A stretch of DNA of 64,000 nt from Dechloromonas denitrificans (GTDB taxonomy: Bacteria > Pseudomonadota > Gammaproteobacteria > Burkholderiales > Rhodocyclaceae): positions 1,942,501 through 2,006,500 of the forward strand of contig NZ_CP075187.1 in assembly GCF_020510665.1 (NCBI RefSeq). The letters are read 5' to 3'. Positions 35,176 to 42,889 of the stretch are shown here, one piece after another (position 1 is the stretch's first letter; each line of letters starts with the position of its first letter). The position numbers were made by a program, and so were the translations under genes. Under the pieces are notes generated by a model, which had not been told where the DNA came from, searched no databases, and was given only the letters and a program-made list of their open reading frames with translations.

Positions 35176-35751
35176 TCAAGTAGCAGATGGATTGGCCTGC
35201 TTGCGTCGCAAGCGCTCACGATCATTTCCATAGCGCCGGATCAACCCCGTCGCAACTTCTTCCATTGAGGCACTGATTGCCGTTGCAAAGCTGCCGATTT
35301 CACCGCCGTAGGTCAATCTGGCCCGCACCGCAGCCTCCCGGCTGGCGAATGAAACCTTGCTGACCGGCGTCATCACGCCGCGCAGGTCACTACCGATCAG
35401 ATAAGTTACAGACGAAACCTCAATCATCGGTTTCGGTTCCACCGTTGCGGCAAAGTCCGGCGCGTAGATGGCCAGAAAACCACGCCGCCGCTCACGCAGC
35501 ATGCACTCGCCAACACAATGTACCGAGCAGGTGCCCTGCACATGGCCATCGGCGTAATGCAGCAAGTGCCGGGCGTAGTGGAACTTGCGGCGGTCCATGT
35601 TGCAGATGACGCAACGCGGGTATTTTTCCAGTTCGTTGTCGAGCGGAACGGGGTCGATATCCTCTGGACGGACGTCATTTTTTTCCTGTGCGGAGGCCCT
35701 GCCCGACATGGCCAGCAGGATTGCACTGCCAAGCAATGTTCTTCTTTTCAT
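35176..35751 (-). CDS. NosL-family protein with Tat-like signal
   Basis: 191 residues from ATG 35751. MKRRTLLGSAILLAMSGRASA is a Tat-like export signal. Core: YPRCVICNMDRRKFHYARHLLHYADG then TCSVHCVGEC, a Cys/Met/His set as in NosL, which carries Cu(I) for N2O reductase. TYLIGSDLRGVMT and a C-terminal helical segment follow. Clear paralogue of the protein at 41631 (PLDNELEKYPRC versus PLENEFEKYPKC). It is 53 bp downstream of the TonB receptor on the same strand, so likely in the same operon. Confidence 0.85.
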   Translation of the reverse strand: MKRRTLLGSAILLAMSGRASAQEKNDVRPEDIDPVPLDNELEKYPRCVICNMDRRKFHYARHLLHYADGHVQGTCSVHCVGECMLRERRRGFLAIYAPDFAATVEPKPMIEVSSVTYLIGSDLRGVMTPVSKVSFASREAAVRARLTYGGEIGSFATAISASMEEVATGLIRRYGNDRERLRRKQANPSAT

Positions 35752-35804
35752 AAAATCTCCTGTGAGCACCCGGGGAAAGCTCTCCCTGGGTAAACCTCAG
35801 ACCA

Positions 35805-38159
35805 TCAGTAACTGCCCCGCAGAGTCAGTACCACATTACGCGGATCACCATAGGTGTTGTAGGTATTTGTCCCACCAAGACGGGTGTAATACTTTTCGTC
35901 GAAGAGATTATTGATATCCAGCGTCACAGCATAATTTTTGTCGATTTTGTAGCCAATCTGTGCTTTGACGACCGTATAACCATTTTGCTCACGTGCAGCA
36001 ACAGTCGGAGTTGGCGTGCCGCTAGCTGACTGAGTGGCACCGTTGATGCCAAGGCCAATGCTAAAGCCACTGAGCGTACCTTCCCCAAACCGATATTTAC
36101 TCCACAGTTTGTACATTTCCTTGGGGTACCAGAAACTGACAGGTTGGCCAGTGCTCGTTCCATTATTCAGCCACTTGGTGGTCAAATTGGTATAACTGGC
36201 TGAAATATCCAATCGTGCCAACGGACTGCCGACCACTTCCAGTTCCCAGCCCTTGCTTTCCAATTCACCTGCCGAGATGTAATAACCGGGATTGTTGGCA
36301 TCAGACAATGCCCGGTTGGTATCGCGTATATCGAAAAAAGCACCTGTAACAGCCAGTTTTCCACCGAAAAGATCAACTTTGCTGCCAAGCTCATACTGTT
36401 TGCCTACACGCGGATCAAGCACGGTGTTGTCCACTCGCTTCTGGGTTTGTGGGACAAAAATATCAGCGTAGCTGCCATAGAGCGAAATATCGCGAGTGAC
36501 GTCATAAATCAAACCAGCGTAGGGGGTGAATTCACCGTTGGCTTTACCCCCCTGGCTCCAGTCAGTCGGTGTCGGGTTTGGAGCAATATTGCGTGATTTG
36601 TAGTCGTAGTTAGAGAAACGGCCACCAAGAATTGCCTTGAGCGGATCAGCAAGATTCAGCGTCAACTTTCCGTACAGCCCTGATTGTGTCGTCACACTCT
36701 GGCTTCCGGCCCTGTAGATCACGTTTGGCTCAGGCACAGCGGGTGGATCGGCCAGCGAAACATTGGGAACATTCAAGTAAGAACTACCGGAAGAGTTCGG
36801 ATTCGCCCCACGGCCAGTACTTTCGTAATTGCTGTAGTTAGCACCAATCAGTAAGTTATGCTTTCTTCCCAGTAAATTGAATGGGCCGCTGGTAAACAAA
36901 TCTGCACTCTCATGCACATATTCGTACTCGAATTCACGGCGTGCGTAGTTACCAATCATCATCGTGCCCGGAGTTACACCGGTTGTTGGATAACTATCTT
37001 TGAAAAAGAAACGTTGATCTCGGCGGTTTAGCTTCAGAGTGGTAACCCATTCACTGTCAAATTTGTGCGTTAACTCACCACCAATGTCTGTCGTTTCCCA
37101 TTCAAGCTTGTTCCAGTCCGGGTAGGGATTGAATGACCGTGGAACGGACAGGAAAGTCCCGTTGGTATAAGCAGGTAAGCCAGAAAACCCCGTAGAGTCG
37201 TTATTCTGATAGGCCACGAAAACATTGGCCGTAGTTACCGGGGTAATATCGAGATCCAGCGTCCCGTAGGCCAACATTTTTTGGTCATGGGCCCTGTTGT
37301 AGACATAGCCACGGTCGACATAGGAAATGACCGCTCTACCACGCAGGCTCTTGTTGTCATTAAGCGGGCCGCTTACGTCACCTTCAAGACGATAGTTATC
37401 CCAAGTGCCACCAGAGACCAGCCAGTTGGCAGTAAAGACATCCGTTGGGCGCTTTCTGACAAAATTCACAGTCCCGGAGAAGGAACCTGAGCCTTGCAAC
37501 ACACCGGAAGGACCACGCAACACCTCAACGCGCTCGTACATTGCCAAATCGAACTGTTGATAGCCTGAAAGCGGCATTGAGGAGGGCGATCCATCGTTTT
37601 GCAATTCCAAAGCCCCCCCACGTGAATGGTACTGGCCTTGGGTAATGTCATTTGAAATGGCCTGAACACCAGCTATTTGTGACAAAGCATCCCACGTTGT
37701 CACCATATTCTGGTCATTCATCTGATCGCGAGTCAGTACAGAAACCGAATTAGGAATTTCGCGAAGCGTTTGGGGGGTTTTGCCTGCAATAGTAGTTTTA
37801 TTTGCCTTGTAACCACGCTCTGCGTCCGCTGTCACCAAGACTTCAGGCAAGACCGTCAATCCTGTCGCTGACCGCTTGATGACATAAGTTCCCTTACCCG
37901 TATTGCCAAACACAAACCCGCTGCCTTCGAGCAGCTTGCGCAATGCTTCTTCCGGAGCGATCTGGCCATGTAGCGCGACAGACTTGGTACCCTTAACTTC
38001 ATCCGCATTGAACAATATCTGGATCCCGCTTTGAGTCGCCAGGGAAGTCAAGGCGCCTCCCAGGCTTTGGGCTGAGATATCGATTGGTTTGGTTTGAGCG
38101 AAAGCGCTACCGGAATAAATAGCGGCGACAAGCAGCGCGAGGCGTAGTGGTTGGTGCAT
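35805..38159 (-). CDS. TonB-dependent receptor with N-terminal signalling (STN) domain
   Basis: 784 residues from ATG 38159 (GGGGAAG upstream). Signal peptide to about residue 21, STN/FecA-type signalling domain (IDISAQSLGGALTSLATQSG..VALHGQIAPEEALRKLL), TonB-box-like LPEVLVTAD, plug domain (IPNSVSVLTRDQM..VEVLRGPSGVLQGSG), and a beta-barrel ending with aromatic-rich NVVLTLRGSY. It is annotated in general as a siderophore receptor, but the adjoining NosL gene and copper genes raise the possibility of a copper-metallophore substrate. Confidence 0.92.
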   Translation of the reverse strand: MHQPLRLALLVAAIYSGSAFAQTKPIDISAQSLGGALTSLATQSGIQILFNADEVKGTKSVALHGQIAPEEALRKLLEGSGFVFGNTGKGTYVIKRSATGLTVLPEVLVTADAERGYKANKTTIAGKTPQTLREIPNSVSVLTRDQMNDQNMVTTWDALSQIAGVQAISNDITQGQYHSRGGALELQNDGSPSSMPLSGYQQFDLAMYERVEVLRGPSGVLQGSGSFSGTVNFVRKRPTDVFTANWLVSGGTWDNYRLEGDVSGPLNDNKSLRGRAVISYVDRGYVYNRAHDQKMLAYGTLDLDITPVTTANVFVAYQNNDSTGFSGLPAYTNGTFLSVPRSFNPYPDWNKLEWETTDIGGELTHKFDSEWVTTLKLNRRDQRFFFKDSYPTTGVTPGTMMIGNYARREFEYEYVHESADLFTSGPFNLLGRKHNLLIGANYSNYESTGRGANPNSSGSSYLNVPNVSLADPPAVPEPNVIYRAGSQSVTTQSGLYGKLTLNLADPLKAILGGRFSNYDYKSRNIAPNPTPTDWSQGGKANGEFTPYAGLIYDVTRDISLYGSYADIFVPQTQKRVDNTVLDPRVGKQYELGSKVDLFGGKLAVTGAFFDIRDTNRALSDANNPGYYISAGELESKGWELEVVGSPLARLDISASYTNLTTKWLNNGTSTGQPVSFWYPKEMYKLWSKYRFGEGTLSGFSIGLGINGATQSASGTPTPTVAAREQNGYTVVKAQIGYKIDKNYAVTLDINNLFDEKYYTRLGGTNTYNTYGDPRNVVLTLRGSY

Positions 38160-38269
38160 GAGGCTTCCCCTGTTACGTTGTTTTGAGCGGACGCATCGGT
38201 CCGACACTGCTTAAGACGTAAAGGGAAGCTTCACCCTGACATTGGTCGCGAAATTAATTTTCAGTGTGC

Positions 38270-39205
38270 TCAACGTTGACGCAACCGGGTGCCATCCGGT
38301 GTTTCTTCCGCCCGGATCGGCAGGATGACGCCAAGAGCCTTGAGTAGTCCGACCCGATCCGTCCGGTCAAAAACACCAGTAACCCGATAATTGCCAAGCG
38401 ATGTATCAGCAAGGCTGATCTGACGTTCATGCTGTCGATTAATCTGACGCACGACCTCACCGAGCGATACATTTTCAAAAATCCAGCGGTTGCCTAGCCA
38501 TGCCTCGACTGCCTCCGGATTGATGGCCTTGGCTGCATAAATTTCACCAGCACGGTAACCCGCTTGCTGGCCACCAGTCAGCAGGCTTTTCTTCGACAAG
38601 GAATCAAGGCTGATCTCGACTGCACCTTCTTTGACGGATACAGTGACCAGGCCCTGATCTTCGAGCACATTGAAGGTTGTACCGATATCTCGCAAAGTGC
38701 CTGTACCGGCCTTGACTTCAAATGGCCGCAGCCCCGGGGCAACCTTGAACAGTGCCTGGCCACGCTCGAGCGTAATCCGACGTTGCCACAGCGTGTACTC
38801 AATGCGCAACGCCGTTACTGCATCCAGTTCGATCACAGATCCATCGGACAAGACAAGCTGGCGAGTCTCGCCAATTTTTGTTATTTGGAGCTGGTCGACC
38901 GTGGTAATCGAGCAAATGAAAGCCAGGGCAATAGCGGCAACAATCCCGACAACACTTCTGGTGATGCGTTTCTTCCGTGGGCAAGGTCGTGACATGCCAT
39001 CAAGAACTCCCCATAGTTTTTCAAAACTGGCGTACTCCCTCCGGTGTCGCTCAGAGGCGGATAACCAGTGCTGAAACCGCTGTCGCTCTTGATCGGCAAC
39101 CTGCGGTTCGCGCATCCTGAGAAACCAGGTAGCAGCCTCCTCCGCCAGCAATTCAGGCTCAGGATGACGAAGATTGTCACAAGAATGACTCGCCTCCCGG
39201 GTCAT
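38270..39205 (-). CDS. FecR-family anti-sigma/sigma-regulator
   Basis: 311 residues. Cytoplasmic DUF4880-like N-terminus (EEAATWFLRMREP..FQHWLSASERHRREY), one membrane helix (VVGIVAAIALAFICSI, about residues 84-100), and a periplasmic FecR domain (TRQLVLSDGSVIELDAVTAL..GQALFKVA). It relays receptor occupancy to the ECF sigma factor. ATGA-type overlap with the sigma gene; divergent regulation is expected for the receptor gene downstream. Confidence 0.92.
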   Translation of the reverse strand: MTREASHSCDNLRHPEPELLAEEAATWFLRMREPQVADQERQRFQHWLSASERHRREYASFEKLWGVLDGMSRPCPRKKRITRSVVGIVAAIALAFICSITTVDQLQITKIGETRQLVLSDGSVIELDAVTALRIEYTLWQRRITLERGQALFKVAPGLRPFEVKAGTGTLRDIGTTFNVLEDQGLVTVSVKEGAVEISLDSLSKKSLLTGGQQAGYRAGEIYAAKAINPEAVEAWLGNRWIFENVSLGEVVRQINRQHERQISLADTSLGNYRVTGVFDRTDRVGLLKALGVILPIRAEETPDGTRLRQR

Positions 39206-39699
39206 GCCTGCATCACCCGAAGGCGCAAATGGATCAAGGCACGAACAAGGTGTTTCTCGATCGCATTCAAGGTCACCTGATATTTTTGGGCCAGACTTGC
39301 CTGTGGAATGCCATCAAATTTATGCAGGACAAACACCTCGCGGCATTTTGGGGGAAGTTCCTCGATCGCTTGACGTAAACGGTCAAGCTCCTGGCGGGCA
39401 ATGGCAAACCGTTCCGGTGACGGGTAGTCCGAAGCCAACTCGTCGCACGCTTCAATATCGAGCCATTGCCCGGCTTTAAGCGGGTTGGCCCGAGCATGGT
39501 CGATCGCCATGTTGCCGGCAATTCGGAATAAAAATGCCCGAGGATTCTGAATCGGCAACTCAGGTGCTGCAGCCATGTACCGGATAAAAACCTCATGGGC
39601 CAATTCTGCAGCCACTTCGACGCAGGAAAGCCGTCTCTTCAGGAAACGACGGATCTCACCGATGTGTTCGATATAAAGGCAGGTAATCGCGCTGGCCAT
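39202..39699 (-). CDS. FecI-type ECF sigma factor
   Basis: 165 residues, regions sigma2 (ELAHEVFIRYMAAAP..RAFLFRIAGNMAIDHARA) and sigma4 (IEELPPKCREVFVLHKFDGIPQASLAQKYQVTLNAIEKHLVRAL). FecI-like helix arrangement. It directs transcription of the TonB receptor gene when FecR is activated. The start overlaps fecR. Confidence 0.93.
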   Translation of the reverse strand: MASAITCLYIEHIGEIRRFLKRRLSCVEVAAELAHEVFIRYMAAAPELPIQNPRAFLFRIAGNMAIDHARANPLKAGQWLDIEACDELASDYPSPERFAIARQELDRLRQAIEELPPKCREVFVLHKFDGIPQASLAQKYQVTLNAIEKHLVRALIHLRLRVMQA

Positions 39700-39780
39700 A
39701 GGACGCGTGGGGCAATATTGAATCTTGCAGATTTGATGGCCGCGATTTTAGAAGCTCTGGCTTTCGTGAGCATGCGACTA

Positions 39781-39800
39781 ATTGCCGCACATTCGGCAAT
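39781..39800. promoter_or_regulatory. 20-bp inverted repeat in fecI/crp divergent region
   Basis: ATTGCCG-CACATT-CGGCAAT, about 80 bp before fecI (minus) and 144 bp before the FNR-like gene (plus). Candidate operator for either gene; the protein is unknown. The rest of the 39700-39943 gap shows no other clear signal. Confidence 0.4.
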
Positions 39801-39943
39801 TCGGAGTGATGTATTCGATATTTCTTGGCCTTTTACTGCCTTTGCAGAGATGGCCACCGGAGAACTTAATCTCGATCAAAGATTCACGTTCCGCTATTCT
39901 GAAAATTGCGTTCTCCGCTTTTGACAGCACAACCAAATAAATA

Positions 39944-40696
39944 ATGACCACCCTCAACAGAACCCACAAGTGCAACGGACGCAGCAATTGCTTTACCTGC
40001 TCCCTGCGCAGCACAATGGTTTGCGCAGATGTCAGCCTGGAGGATCTCCTCGCTTTTCATACACCGATTGATGATCTGGTTTTTGAAAAGGATGCGACCA
40101 TCTACAACATGACCGACCGTGCTTCGGCCGTCTATTGCATTCGTCACGGAGTAGTCAAGCTGGTTCGTTACGATGTCAGTGGCAACCAGCGCATCGTTCG
40201 ATTTCTCAAGAAAAATGACGTGCTTGGGCTCGACTCGGTCTTTTCGGAAGAGCAACACCACACGGCAATTGCACTGACCGAAGCACACTTATGTCGAATT
40301 CCCATAGTGCATTTTCGCCAATTCATTGCCGAACATCCGGCGTTGCAACTGCGTCTTTTCGAGAAATCCCAGGAAGCGTTGCGGGATGCGGATAACTGGC
40401 TGTCTGAACTGGTCAGCAACACCGTACCGGCCAAAGTTCGTCTGGCCAGGCTGCTGTTGCGATTGCGTATTGGAGAAAGCGACCGGGCGCATCGCTTGAG
40501 CATTGTTGATTTCGGGGCCATCCTTGGCATTGCCCCTGAAACGGTCAGCCGTTTGCTGAATGAACTGATGGATAGCGAAATACTGATGAAGGCTGGCCGA
40601 GGCCCGAACGGCCGAAACTATCGGGTTGATATCCCGGCCTTGACGCTGGTCTCCCAGGATGCGAACCGGGCAAGGCAGACGAGAAAGACCTACTGA
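39944..40696 (+). CDS. FNR-like Crp/Fnr regulator with Cys cluster
   Basis: 250 residues. N-terminal KCNGRSNCFTCSLRSTMVC supplies Cys at about 10, 16, 19 and 27, and AHLCRIPI (about 118) aligns with the fourth Fe-S ligand region of E. coli FNR (C122). An oxygen- or NO-labile 4Fe-4S cluster is therefore plausible, though spacing differs from FNR. cNMP-like barrel, dimer helix, and HTH LSIVDFGAILGIAPETVSRLLNELMDS. It likely governs the neighbouring SafE and NosL genes and may bind the FNR-like box at 27022. Confidence 0.88.
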   Translation: MTTLNRTHKCNGRSNCFTCSLRSTMVCADVSLEDLLAFHTPIDDLVFEKDATIYNMTDRASAVYCIRHGVVKLVRYDVSGNQRIVRFLKKNDVLGLDSVFSEEQHHTAIALTEAHLCRIPIVHFRQFIAEHPALQLRLFEKSQEALRDADNWLSELVSNTVPAKVRLARLLLRLRIGESDRAHRLSIVDFGAILGIAPETVSRLLNELMDSEILMKAGRGPNGRNYRVDIPALTLVSQDANRARQTRKTY

Positions 40697-40848
40697 ATTA
40701 CTGACTGTTTCGACCGTTGACCGCGGCAACGTGAAGACCTTGGGCAATCAATCCAGCACACACGGTTCAGGAGGCTGCAGTTTCCACAGCGCCTATTCAT
40801 ACTCACGGCATTTGTTAGACTCTGCTCGCTTACTTTTTGTGAATTGCC

Positions 40849-41550
40849 ATGGACCATAGCCACCACCACGCCATCACCGAATTTTCCTACTGGTTGGCCT
40901 TCATGACCGGGCTGCTTGGTAGCGGCCATTGCCTGGGGATGTGTGGCGGGCTGGTTTCCGGTTTTTTCATGAAACTCGGCGCCAAAGGTATTTGGCCATA
41001 TTTGGCTTATCACAGTGCTCGAGTCGGCATCTACTCGGTTGTTGGCCTGATTGCCGCCGCAATTGGTGCCGTACTCATTTCAACGGGCCAATTCGGCAAA
41101 TTGCAAGGTATGTTGCAGATCATTGCCGGGATCGTCGTCATGCTGCTCGGCTTCGATCTGCTTGGCGTATCACCATTCCGCAACCGTCTCGGTTTTGCGC
41201 CCATCGCCTGGCTACGCAAGCAGTTCACGCAGGCAGTACAGAAAGGCCCAGTGGTCGGTGCGCTAATCGGTGGCGCGATCAATGGCCTGATGCCCTGCTC
41301 GATGACCATGGCTATGGCCGTCAAGGCAACGACAGCCCCTTCGATACTGGAAGGTGGCCTGCTGATGCTGGCCTTTGGTATCGGCACCCTGCCCTCGATG
41401 CTGTCAGCCTCATTCCTGTTTGGCAAGCTTGGTCCTAAATTGCGTGGGTGGCTGCTCAAGGGGGCTGCATTATTCGTGATTGCACTGGGCGCAACAACGT
41501 TCTGGCAAGGCATTCGCTACTATGCCGTGATGCGCAATCTTCTAGGTTAG
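40849..41550 (+). CDS. DsbD_2/TauE-SafE-type membrane protein (copper/cytochrome assembly)
   Basis: 233 residues with six predicted helices. N-terminal His cluster MDHSHHH, then GLLGSGHCLGMCGGLVSGF (about residues 22-40), the Cys/His/Met pair found in the DsbD_2 subfamily often encoded beside cbb3-oxidase assembly genes. Later NGLMPCSMTMAM repeats a Cys/Met site. Probably moves reductant or copper across the inner membrane. The ribosome site is poor. A 17-bp palindrome follows the stop directly. Confidence 0.82.
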   Translation: MDHSHHHAITEFSYWLAFMTGLLGSGHCLGMCGGLVSGFFMKLGAKGIWPYLAYHSARVGIYSVVGLIAAAIGAVLISTGQFGKLQGMLQIIAGIVVMLLGFDLLGVSPFRNRLGFAPIAWLRKQFTQAVQKGPVVGALIGGAINGLMPCSMTMAMAVKATTAPSILEGGLLMLAFGIGTLPSMLSASFLFGKLGPKLRGWLLKGAALFVIALGATTFWQGIRYYAVMRNLLG

Positions 41551-41551
41551 G

Positions 41552-41568
41552 TGTGACACTATGTCGCA
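41552..41568. promoter_or_regulatory. 17-bp palindrome TGTGACACTATGTCGCA
   Basis: Close match to the palindrome at 26769-26785 (TGYGACANTATGTCGCA overall). It lies 62 bp before the ATG of the nosL-like gene at 41631. Probable operator for a Crp/Fnr protein acting on the nosL pair. Confidence 0.6.
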
Positions 41569-41630
41569 CTTCAAAAGCATCATCGAGGGCTAATATTTCA
41601 CGGCCAATAAACAGCTACAGGGAGAGCAGA

Positions 41631-42236
41631 ATGAAACGCCGTGACCTTCTCAAGATATCAGTCCTTTCAGGCTTGGCCGCCACTTCGATGCAAGCAACCG
41701 CCAACACGGCATGCACCACCGACGGTACGCCGAACCAATTCATTCCCAAGAAACCAGCCGATGCCAAGCCACTGGAGAATGAGTTCGAAAAATATCCGAA
41801 GTGCCCATATTGCGGCATGGACCGCAAGGAGCATCATCGTGCCCGCATGTTGGTCCAGTACGCCGATGACCTGAGCGATGGCGTCTGCTCAATCCACTGC
41901 CTGTCGCTCAGCCTGGGCGTCAATATCGACCGCGAACCGAAGAATATCTGGGGCCCGGACTACGGCGCCACTATCGAACCGCGCCCATTGGTATCGGTCG
42001 ATGGCATGGTTTATCTGATTGGAGCCGATCTCAAGCACGCAATGACAAAACGCTCGAAACATTCCTTCGCCTCACTGAGCACAGCCAAGGAGTTCCAGGC
42101 TAAGCATGGTGGCTCACTGGGCAATTTCAACGATGCACTGCGCGAGTCCTATCTCGATATGGCCTCCGACGTCGGCATGATCCGAAAAAACCGTGAAGAA
42201 CGTCGCAAGCGTGCGGCGGAGATGAAGAAGAGCTAA
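41631..42236 (+). CDS. NosL-family protein with Tat-like signal (paralogue)
   Basis: 201 residues from ATG 41631, with GGGAGAG seven bases upstream (upstream in-frame codons run back into the SafE gene). Tat-like MKRRDLLKISVLSGLAATS signal. Core YPKCPYCGMDRKEHHRARMLVQYADD with VCSIHCLSLS, DPxxE-type helical C-terminus rich in Lys/Arg. Paralogue of the minus-strand protein at 35176. The stop overlaps the next ATG (TAATG). Presumed periplasmic Cu chaperone. Confidence 0.86.
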   Translation: MKRRDLLKISVLSGLAATSMQATANTACTTDGTPNQFIPKKPADAKPLENEFEKYPKCPYCGMDRKEHHRARMLVQYADDLSDGVCSIHCLSLSLGVNIDREPKNIWGPDYGATIEPRPLVSVDGMVYLIGADLKHAMTKRSKHSFASLSTAKEFQAKHGGSLGNFNDALRESYLDMASDVGMIRKNREERRKRAAEMKKS

Positions 42237-42715
42237 TGTTCCGTCGCTTGCTTCCTGTCATTCTGATTCTACTCTGGGCACCCTTTGCGATTGCCCAGAG
42301 CCAGCCCAAACCTGGATCCAAGGACCTTTGCCCGGTCTGTGGCATGCTGGTATCAAAATATCCAAACTGGACAGCCGTCGTAACCTGGAAAAATGGGCAT
42401 GCTCATTTTTTTGATGGTGCAAAGGATATGTTCAAGTTTCTTCACGACCTGCCCAAGTATGCACCGGGGCACCGCAAGGAAGATATCACCGGAGTTTACG
42501 TCACCGACTTTTACAATCTTGAACAGATTGATGCACGTAAGGCCGTATTCGTCATCGGTTCCGATGTTCTCGGCCCAATGGGACACGAATTGGTGCCGTT
42601 GGCAAACAAGGTTGACGCAGCAGATTTCCTGAAAGACCACAAAGGCAGGAAAACGCTTGTCTTTGATATGGTTGTTACCGAAATCCTTGTTGAAATCGAT
42701 GCGGGTCGATTCTGA
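42236..42715 (+). CDS. nosL: NosL-family copper chaperone
   Basis: 159 residues. Sec signal MFRRLLPVILILLWAPFAIA without lipobox Cys. NosL core LCPVCGMLVSKYPNWTAVVTWKNG (about residues 31-54), HFFDGAKDMFKFLHD, then VTDFYNLEQIDA and a C-terminal beta-rich domain. Known NosL binds Cu(I) for assembly of the CuZ site of N2O reductase; no nosZ is present here, so the client is elsewhere or another cuproenzyme. It ends before a strong terminator. Confidence 0.88.
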   Translation: MFRRLLPVILILLWAPFAIAQSQPKPGSKDLCPVCGMLVSKYPNWTAVVTWKNGHAHFFDGAKDMFKFLHDLPKYAPGHRKEDITGVYVTDFYNLEQIDARKAVFVIGSDVLGPMGHELVPLANKVDAADFLKDHKGRKTLVFDMVVTEILVEIDAGRF

Positions 42716-42740
42716 CCAAGCAGATATGTAAAAATAACAA

Positions 42741-42770
42741 AAAGGCCGGGATCGCTCCCGGCCTTTCTCA
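42741..42770 (+). terminator. Rho-independent terminator after nosL
   Basis: AAAGGCCGGGA / TCCCGGCCTTT stem with TCGC loop, followed by CTCATTTT. It directly precedes the transposon target duplication. Confidence 0.9.
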
Positions 42771-42778
42771 TTTTGACT

Positions 42779-42801
42779 GGGTGTTACTACGCAGCTGACC
42801 C
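42779..42801 (+). repeat. Left terminal inverted repeat of the transposon
   Basis: 23 bp, GGGTGTTACTACGCA-GC-TGACCC. The sequence just inside also holds an imperfect inverted pair (TGACCCATT / AATGGGTTA, 42794-42825). Confidence 0.88.
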
Positions 42802-42840
42802 ATTCCCTTTAGTCTCAATGGGTTAGCTAATCTTTTTAGC

Positions 42841-42880
42841 AAAAAAAAAAATAAATAGCCGCGGGATGGCCGTCCCGCGG
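42841..42880 (-). terminator. Terminator of the sngC transcript
   Basis: Stem CCGCGGGA / TCCCGCGG (42859-42880) with an A-rich tract to its left, which is a U-tract for the minus-strand transcript ending at 42890. Well formed. Confidence 0.85.
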
Positions 42881-42889
42881 CCACCAGAA

